Assembly (NCBI GenBank): GCA_017889845.1
Contig: JAGGAJ010000001.1
Location: 1 to 45,904 of the forward strand
DNA: 45,904 nucleotides
Source of the DNA: Deltaproteobacteria bacterium
GTDB lineage: Bacteria > Desulfobacterota > Deferrimicrobia > Deferrimicrobiales > Deferrimicrobiaceae
Reading direction: 5' to 3'
Each line of letters starts with the position of its first letter. Position 1 is the stretch's first letter. A program made the position numbers and the translations under genes. The notes beneath the pieces are model-generated. The model was not told the DNA's origin. It was given only the letters and a program-made list of their open reading frames with translations, and did not search any database. Positions 41,599 to 45,904 of the stretch are shown here, in pieces.

Positions 41599-42255
41599 CT
41601 ATTCGTTGATGGCCGGGGTCGAAGGCGCCGACGGCAGCACCTCGCCCTTGTAGATCCACACCTTCACGCCGATGATCCCGTAGGTGGTGCGCGCCTGTGC
41701 GAATCCGTAGTCGATGTCCGCCCGCAGGGTGTGAAGGGGGACGCGGCCCTCGCGGTACCACTCCGTCCGGGACATCTCCGCCCCGCCGAGGCGCCCGGCA
41801 ACCTGGATCTTGATCCCCTTCGCCCCCAGCTTCATCGAGGAGAGAACGGTCTTCTTCATCGCCCGCCGGAATGCCACTCGCCGCTCCAGCTGCATCGCCA
41901 CGTTCTCCGCCGTCAGCTGCGCGTCCGTTTCCGGCCGCCGGATCTCCAGGATGTTGATCGAGACGTCCCGCGTCGTGAGCTTCTGGATGTCCTTCTTCAG
42001 GTTCTCGATCTCGGCGCCCTTCTTCCCGATGACGATCCCCGGGCGTGCGGTGGAGATGAGGATGTTGACGCGGTTCGAGCGGCGCTCGATCTCGATGGAG
42101 GAGACCCCCGCGTGGCTCAGCCGGCCCTTCACGTACGACCGGATCCGGAGGTCCTCCTGGAGCTGGGCGGCATAGTCCTTCTCGGAGTACCAGCGGGAAC
42201 GCCAGCTCTTGATGATCCCCAGCCGGAAGCCGTACGGATGTGTCTTCTGTCCCAA
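41599..42255 (-). CDS. rpsC: 30S ribosomal protein S3
   Basis: S3 lines the mRNA entry channel. The 218 residues begin MGQKTHPYGFRLGIIKSW, contain the KH domain with GIVIGKKGAEIENLKKDIQ near 73-91, and end with the S3 C-terminal domain (SMKLGAKGIKIQVAGRLGGAEMSRTEWYREGRVPLHTLRADIDYG in outline). TTG start with GGAGGCGG nearby. It is unusually far (98 bp) from rplV; the gap holds a long palindrome. Confidence 0.97.
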   Translation of the reverse strand: MGQKTHPYGFRLGIIKSWRSRWYSEKDYAAQLQEDLRIRSYVKGRLSHAGVSSIEIERRSNRVNILISTARPGIVIGKKGAEIENLKKDIQKLTTRDVSINILEIRRPETDAQLTAENVAMQLERRVAFRRAMKKTVLSSMKLGAKGIKIQVAGRLGGAEMSRTEWYREGRVPLHTLRADIDYGFAQARTTYGIIGVKVWIYKGEVLPSAPSTPAINE

Positions 42256-42289
42256 AACCCGCCTCCCTGTTCCGCTATCTGATATGCCA

Positions 42290-42361
42290 AGGCGTAAAAT
42301 GATCCGGTTCGAAAACAGGATGGGGTGCCAGCATATTTTCGAATCGGGCCATTTTACGCCT
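42290..42361. repeat. 72-bp palindrome between rplV and rpsC
   Basis: Two 26-nt arms (42290-42315 and 42336-42361) are inverted copies agreeing at 23 of 26 positions; the outer 12 (AGGCGTAAAATG) and inner eight (TTCGAAAA) match perfectly and the three differences are transitions. The loop is 20 nt. One arm includes the last codons and the TAA stop of rplV. It has no U-run behind the stem, so it is not a standard terminator. I did not find another copy in this window. Confidence 0.85.
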
Positions 42362-42686
42362 CGTCGACGATGATCGTGATGTGGCTGGTGCGCCGCCGGT
42401 ATTTGTGCGCCCGGCCCATCGGCGCGGGACGGAACCGTTTCTGCGAGGTGCCCACGTTCACGTAGGCGCTCTTGACGTACAACATGTCCGTGTCGATGAC
42501 GCCGGTCTGCCCGGCGTTCGCCACTGCCGAGTCGAGGACCTTCTTCACCGTCGCGGCGGACGCCTTCTTCGCCAGGGAGAGGATCGTCCGGGCCTCGGCG
42601 ATCTTCTTCCCGCGGATCAGGTCCACCACGAGGCGCGCCTTCCTCGGGGAGACGCGCATGAACTTGGCTGTCGCGGTCGCTTCCAT
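42354..42686 (-). CDS. rplV: 50S ribosomal protein L22
   Basis: L22 extends a loop into the exit tunnel. The 110 residues have KFMRVSPRKARLVVDLIRGK, VKKVLDSAVANAGQ and the C-terminal RFRPAPMGRAHKYRRRTSHIT with the tunnel loop. ATG start, 27 bp after rpsS. The stop codon lies in an arm of the 72-bp palindrome. Confidence 0.97.
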   Translation of the reverse strand: MEATATAKFMRVSPRKARLVVDLIRGKKIAEARTILSLAKKASAATVKKVLDSAVANAGQTGVIDTDMLYVKSAYVNVGTSQKRFRPAPMGRAHKYRRRTSHITIIVDEA

Positions 42687-42713
42687 CGCCTTCGCTCTCC
42701 TTCCTCCCCGCCC

Positions 42714-42995
42714 TTACTTCTTCACCTTGGCCTTGCGGTCGCCCGAGTGGCCGTGGAACGTCCGCGTCGGGGAGAACTCGCCGAGCTTGTGCCCCACCAT
42801 GTTTTCCGTGACGAAGACGGGCATGAACTTCCGGCCGTTGTGGACGGCGAAGGTGTGCCCCACCATCTCGGGCGTGATGGTGGACCGCCGGGACCAGGTC
42901 TTGATGACTTTCTTGTCCCCGGTCTCCACGGCCCTGCGCAGCTTCCGTGCCAGACCTTCCTCCACGTACGGTCCCTTCTTGATGGATCGCGCCAC
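42714..42995 (-). CDS. rpsS: 30S ribosomal protein S19
   Basis: S19 pairs with S13 in the 30S head. The 93-residue protein reads MARSIKKGPYVEEGLARKLR at the start (GTG codon) and WSRRSTITPEMVGHTFAVHNGRKFMPVFVTENMVGHKLGEFSPTRTFHGH in outline. It lies 21 bp after rplB, with GAGG about nine bases before the start. Confidence 0.97.
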   Translation of the reverse strand: MARSIKKGPYVEEGLARKLRRAVETGDKKVIKTWSRRSTITPEMVGHTFAVHNGRKFMPVFVTENMVGHKLGEFSPTRTFHGHSGDRKAKVKK

Positions 42996-43016
42996 GTCCG
43001 TTGCCTCTTCTTTCCG

Positions 43017-43841
43017 TTATTTCCCGCGCCGCTTGACGATGTAGCGGTCCGTCGCGGGGTTCTTGCGCGTCTTATACCCCTTCGTGGGCTTCCCCCAGGG
43101 AGTGCAGGGGTGTCGGCCTCCGGAGGAGCGCCCCTCGCCGCCTCCCAGCGGGTGGTCGACGGGATTCATCGCCACGCCGCGGACGGTCGGGCGGATTCCC
43201 ATCCAGCGGCTGCGGCCGGCCTTGCCCAGGGAAACCTTCTCGTGGTCGAGGTTCCCGACCTGGCCCACGGTCGCCATGCATTCCATGAACACGAGCCGCA
43301 CTTCGCCGGAGGCAAGCCGCAGGTGGGCGTACTGCCCCTCCTTGGCGAGGATCTGCACGACCGTGCCTGCGGACCGGGCGATCTGCCCGCCCTTGCCGAC
43401 CTTGAGCTCGACGTTGTGCACCAGGGTGCCCACCGGGATGTTCCGGATCGGGAGGGCGTTCCCCGGCTTGATGTCCGCCCCGGCGCCGGTGACGACCGTG
43501 TCTCCGACCGACAGGCCCACCGGGCACAGGATGTACCGTTTCTCGCCGTCCGCGTAGTGGAGCAGCGCGATCCGGGCGGACCGGTTCGGGTCGTACTCGA
43601 TTGCCGCCACCGTCGCCGGGATGTCCACCTTGTTCCGCTTGAAATCGATGATCCGGTACCTGCGCTTGTGCCCTCCCCCGCGGTGCCAGACGGTGGTCTC
43701 CCCGAGGTTGTTCCGGCCCCCGCTCCCCTTCAGGCTTTCGGTGAGCGCCCGCTCGGGTTTCTTTGGGGTCAGGTCCTCCGTGGTGAGGACCGTCATGCCC
43801 CGCCGCCCGGGGGATGTCGGCTTGTATTTGCGGATAGCCAT
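43017..43841 (-). CDS. rplB: 50S ribosomal protein L2
   Basis: L2 is needed for subunit association and tRNA binding. The 274 residues start MAIRKYKPTSPGRRGMTV and contain RKNNLGETTVWHRGGGHKRRYR-type sequence, then GVAMNPVDHPLGGGEGRSSGG, where the conserved His of DHP is present and the next position is Leu where E. coli has His. ATG start, 30 bp after rplW. Length is standard. Confidence 0.98.
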   Translation of the reverse strand: MAIRKYKPTSPGRRGMTVLTTEDLTPKKPERALTESLKGSGGRNNLGETTVWHRGGGHKRRYRIIDFKRNKVDIPATVAAIEYDPNRSARIALLHYADGEKRYILCPVGLSVGDTVVTGAGADIKPGNALPIRNIPVGTLVHNVELKVGKGGQIARSAGTVVQILAKEGQYAHLRLASGEVRLVFMECMATVGQVGNLDHEKVSLGKAGRSRWMGIRPTVRGVAMNPVDHPLGGGEGRSSGGRHPCTPWGKPTKGYKTRKNPATDRYIVKRRGK

Positions 43842-43871
43842 CTTCGTCTCTCCTTCGGCGGGGGCGCCCCG

Positions 43872-44159
43872 TCAGACGCCCTCGAAGAACTCGATCTTGT
43901 CGCCTTCCTTCAGTGTGACCACGGCCTTCTTCCAGCCGGGGCGGAGACCCACCGTGCGGCCGCGGCGCTTCACCTTCCCTGCCACGATCATCGTCCGGAC
44001 GTCGACGACCTTCACCTTGAACATCTTCTCCACCGCTTCCCGGACCTCTTTCTTGTTGGCGCGGGTGTCGACGGCAAACAGCACGGCGTTGGACGTTCCC
44101 TTCATGAGCGTCGCCTTCTCGGTGATCAGCGGCCGCTTGATGACGTCGGAGAGGTTCAT
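43872..44159 (-). CDS. rplW: 50S ribosomal protein L23
   Basis: L23 lies at the tunnel exit and docks trigger factor. The 95 residues begin MNLSDVIKRPLITEKAT and hold FAVDTRANKKEVREAVEKMFKVKV. ATG overlaps the rplD stop (ATGA); rplB follows after 30 bp. It is complete. Confidence 0.96.
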   Translation of the reverse strand: MNLSDVIKRPLITEKATLMKGTSNAVLFAVDTRANKKEVREAVEKMFKVKVVDVRTMIVAGKVKRRGRTVGLRPGWKKAVVTLKEGDKIEFFEGV

Positions 44160-44779
44160 TTCCCCAGCACCTCGCTGATCTTCTCCAGCGCCGCGCGGGT
44201 CAGCACCAGCTGGTCGTAAGAGAGGACGTCGTAGACGTTGATGGCCGAGACCGGAATCGTCTTGAAGGCCTTGAGGTTCCGCACGCCGAGTTCCAGGTTC
44301 TCTGGAGCCCCGTCGAAGACGAGCAGCGCGTCGGTCAGCCCGAGGGCGGCGGCGACCTTGAGGAAATCCCGGGTCTTCGGGGCGGGGAGGGAGAGGTCCT
44401 CGACGAGGATCAGCTTGTTCCCCTTCGCCTTCGCGCTCAGCGCGCTGCAGAGCGCCGCGCGTGTCTCCTTCCGGTTCACCTTCACGTCGTACGCGCGGGG
44501 GTGGGGGCCGAACACGGTCCCTCCACCGCGGAGGAGCGGGGAGCGCGTCGTCCCCATCCGGGCGCGGCCCGTACCCTTCTGGCGGAACGGCTTCTTTCCT
44601 CCCCCGGAGACGTCGCTGCGGGTCTTCGTCTGGTGGGTCCCGGCGCGGCGCCCCGCCAGCTGGGCGACCACGACGCGGTGCAGCAAGTGGCCCTTCACCT
44701 CGGTCCCGAAGACGGCGTCCGGCAGTTCCGCCGTCCCCGCCGCCTTCCGTTCCCTGTCCACGATCTCCACGGTAGCCAT
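44156..44779 (-). CDS. rplD: 50S ribosomal protein L4
   Basis: L4 reaches into the exit tunnel and in enteric bacteria represses the S10 operon. The ATG at 44779, with AAGGAG six bases upstream, gives 207 residues: MATVEIVDRERK, RAGTHQTKTRSDVSGGGKKPFRQKGTGRARMG in outline, then the Gly-rich RGGGTVFGPHPRAYDVKVNRK. A GTG-type start further upstream would overlap rplC. The 3' end overlaps rplW by 4 bp. Confidence 0.97.
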   Translation of the reverse strand: MATVEIVDRERKAAGTAELPDAVFGTEVKGHLLHRVVVAQLAGRRAGTHQTKTRSDVSGGGKKPFRQKGTGRARMGTTRSPLLRGGGTVFGPHPRAYDVKVNRKETRAALCSALSAKAKGNKLILVEDLSLPAPKTRDFLKVAAALGLTDALLVFDGAPENLELGVRNLKAFKTIPVSAINVYDVLSYDQLVLTRAALEKISEVLGK

Positions 44780-44789
44780 CTCGCGCTCC

Positions 44790-45425
44790 TTAGACACCCT
44801 TCTTGACGGCCCGGCGGACGAAGACCAGGCTGTTCTTCGCGCCCGGGACGGCTCCCCGGACGAGCAGGAGATTCTTCTCGAGCTGCACGCCGACGACCCG
44901 GAGGTTGAGGATCGTAACCCGCTCGCTCCCGTAGTGGCCCGCCATCTTGATGTTCTTGATGACCCGGGACGGCCAGGCCGAGGCGCCGATCGACCCCGGG
45001 GCGCGGTGGAACATGGAACCGTGGGTGGCGCGCCCGCCTTTGAAGTTCCAGCGCTTCACGACACCCGCGAACCCCCGCCCCTTGGTGTGCCCCATCACGT
45101 CGACCACGTCGCCTTCCTTGAAGATGTCGACCTTGATCTCGGCGCCCACGTCGAGGGGGTCGCTCCCCTCGAGACGGATCTCCTGGAGGGCACGGAACGT
45201 CCCCTTCCCGGCCTTCTGGAAGTGCCCCAGCATGGGCTTGCCGACCTTGTGGGCCCTGGCCGCCCCGAAGCCGATCTGGACGGCCTCGTACCCGTCCCGC
45301 TGGGCCGTCTTCCGCTGGATCACGGTGCACGGCCCCGCCTCGATCACGGTCACCGGGATGACCTTCCCTTCCGTGTCGAACACCTGGGTCATGCCCAGCT
45401 TTTTCCCCAATATTCCGGTCGTCAT
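44790..45425 (-). CDS. rplC: 50S ribosomal protein L3
   Basis: L3 is an assembly initiator near the peptidyl-transferase centre. The 211 residues from the ATG at 45425 read MTTGILGKKLGMTQVFDTEG, VTVIEAGPCTVIQRKT, GHTKGRGFAGVVKRW and PGSIGASAWPSRV. Where E. coli has the methylated glutamine, this protein has Ala, so PrmB-type methylation is unlikely. A GTG nine bases upstream is an alternative start. Gap to rpsJ 43 bp, to rplD 10 bp. Confidence 0.97.
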   Translation of the reverse strand: MTTGILGKKLGMTQVFDTEGKVIPVTVIEAGPCTVIQRKTAQRDGYEAVQIGFGAARAHKVGKPMLGHFQKAGKGTFRALQEIRLEGSDPLDVGAEIKVDIFKEGDVVDVMGHTKGRGFAGVVKRWNFKGGRATHGSMFHRAPGSIGASAWPSRVIKNIKMAGHYGSERVTILNLRVVGVQLEKNLLLVRGAVPGAKNSLVFVRRAVKKGV

Positions 45426-45468
45426 GTCTCGCACCCGCTTCCGTTCTCGGTCGTTGTCGTCGTACCGG

Positions 45469-45783
45469 TTACAGCTTGATCTCGACTTCCACTCCCGCCG
45501 GCAGGTCGAGCTTCATCAGCGCGTCGATCGTCGCTCCGGGCGGTTCGTGGATGTCCAGCAGCCGCTTGTGCGTCCGGATTTCGAACTGCTCCCTGCTCTT
45601 CTTGTCCACGTGCGGGGAGCGGTTGACCGTGAACCGCTCGATCTGGGTCGGGAGGGGGATCGGTCCCGCGACCTTCGCCCCGGTCTGACGCGCCTTTTCG
45701 ACGATCTCTCCGGTCGCCTTGTCCAGAAGCTTGTAGTCGAAGGCCTTCAGCCGGATCCGGATCTTCTGGTGCTCAATCGCCAC
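45469..45783 (-). CDS. rpsJ: 30S ribosomal protein S10 (NusE)
   Basis: S10 is in the 30S head and, as NusE, joins NusB in antitermination. The 104 residues show HQKIRIRLKAFDYKLLDKA, AGPIPLPTQIERFTVNRSPHVDKKSREQFE in outline and RTHKRLLDI. GTG start at 45783; no closer ATG fits. It is 30 bp after tuf and first of the S10 operon. Confidence 0.97.
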   Translation of the reverse strand: MAIEHQKIRIRLKAFDYKLLDKATGEIVEKARQTGAKVAGPIPLPTQIERFTVNRSPHVDKKSREQFEIRTHKRLLDIHEPPGATIDALMKLDLPAGVEVEIKL

Positions 45784-45813
45784 GTCGATGCCCCCCCTTC
45801 GGGTCCCTGTTCC

Positions 45814-45904
45814 CTACTCGGTGATTTCCGCGACGACTCCGGCGCCCACGGTGCGGCCGCCCTCGCGGATCGCGAACCGCAGCTCCTTCTCCATCGCCAC
45901 CGGG
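45814..45904 (-). CDS. tuf: Elongation factor Tu, C-terminal end only
   Basis: The last 29 residues of EF-Tu are visible: MEKELRFAIREGGRTVGAGVV, then AEITE and a TAG stop. This is the conserved end of domain III, which delivers aminoacyl-tRNA to the ribosome. The rest lies beyond the window. Its position before rpsJ is the usual str-S10 junction. Confidence 0.93.
   Translation of the reverse strand, partial: PVAMEKELRFAIREGGRTVGAGVVAEITE

Noticed and set aside
42256..42295. TGGCAT-type motif with a GC about 11 bp later, possible sigma54 promoter before rpsC
   Set aside because: The GG-to-GC spacing is one base too long and the flanking consensus is poor; ribosomal operons rarely use sigma54.

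Overview
The window is a high-GC chromosomal segment in which every gene I can support lies on the minus strand, so transcription runs from high to low coordinates. LptD and an LPS-sugar enzyme point to a Gram-negative cell. The fur-feoB-DtxR iron cluster, the paired trpB genes in one trp operon and the trpA-accD-folC linkage suggest a deltaproteobacterium in the broad sense (Desulfuromonadota/Geobacter-like or a neighbouring uncultured lineage). This placement is inferred from gene content; I ran no phylogeny.

Layout in order of transcription. (1) 45904-30379 is a complete S10-spc-alpha ribosomal block: the end of tuf, then rpsJ-rplC-rplD-rplW-rplB-rpsS-rplV-rpsC-rplP-rpmC-rpsQ-rplN-rplX-rplE-rpsN-rpsH-rplF-rplR-rpsE-rpmD-rplO-secY-adk-map-infA-rpmJ-rpsM-rpsK-rpsD-rpoA-rplQ, closed by a strong intrinsic terminator at 30305-30337. 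A 72-bp palindrome separates rplV from rpsC. (2) 30274-23013 is an iron-uptake cluster driven by a sigma70-type promoter overlapped by a Fur-box-like site: fur, feoB, a small eight-cysteine protein and a DtxR/IdeR-type regulator. A 165-bp palindromic element follows, then a secreted PEGA-domain protein, an FtsB/DivIC-like septum protein and a membrane GAF-GAF-GGDEF diguanylate cyclase.

(3) 23038-4097 is a run of 16 genes with no intergenic gap above about 31 bp, behind a near-consensus promoter embedded in the end of the cyclase gene: argS, a SPOR protein, trpE, a fused trpGD, trpC, a TrpB2-type gene, trpF, trpB, trpA, accD, folC, lptD, an rfbD-like reductase, a galE-like epimerase, lepA and lepB. 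It joins tRNA charging, tryptophan, malonyl-CoA and folate synthesis, outer-membrane assembly, sugar nucleotides, translation and secretion. (4) 4083-1 is a pyrimidine operon, pyrR-pyrB-pyrC-carA (the last cut by the window edge). Its leader holds a promoter, a PyrR-binding hairpin and an intrinsic terminator, the classic parts of a PyrR attenuator.

Most of the window is conserved housekeeping. I see no CRISPR array, prophage, transposase, tRNA or rRNA gene, and no stretch above 300 bp without a gene. The least ordinary signals are the 165-bp palindrome that supplies the start codon of the PEGA gene and completes the stop codon of the DtxR gene, the palindrome between rplV and rpsC, the small Cys-rich protein in the feo operon, and a split in start-codon use between small- and large-subunit ribosomal genes.
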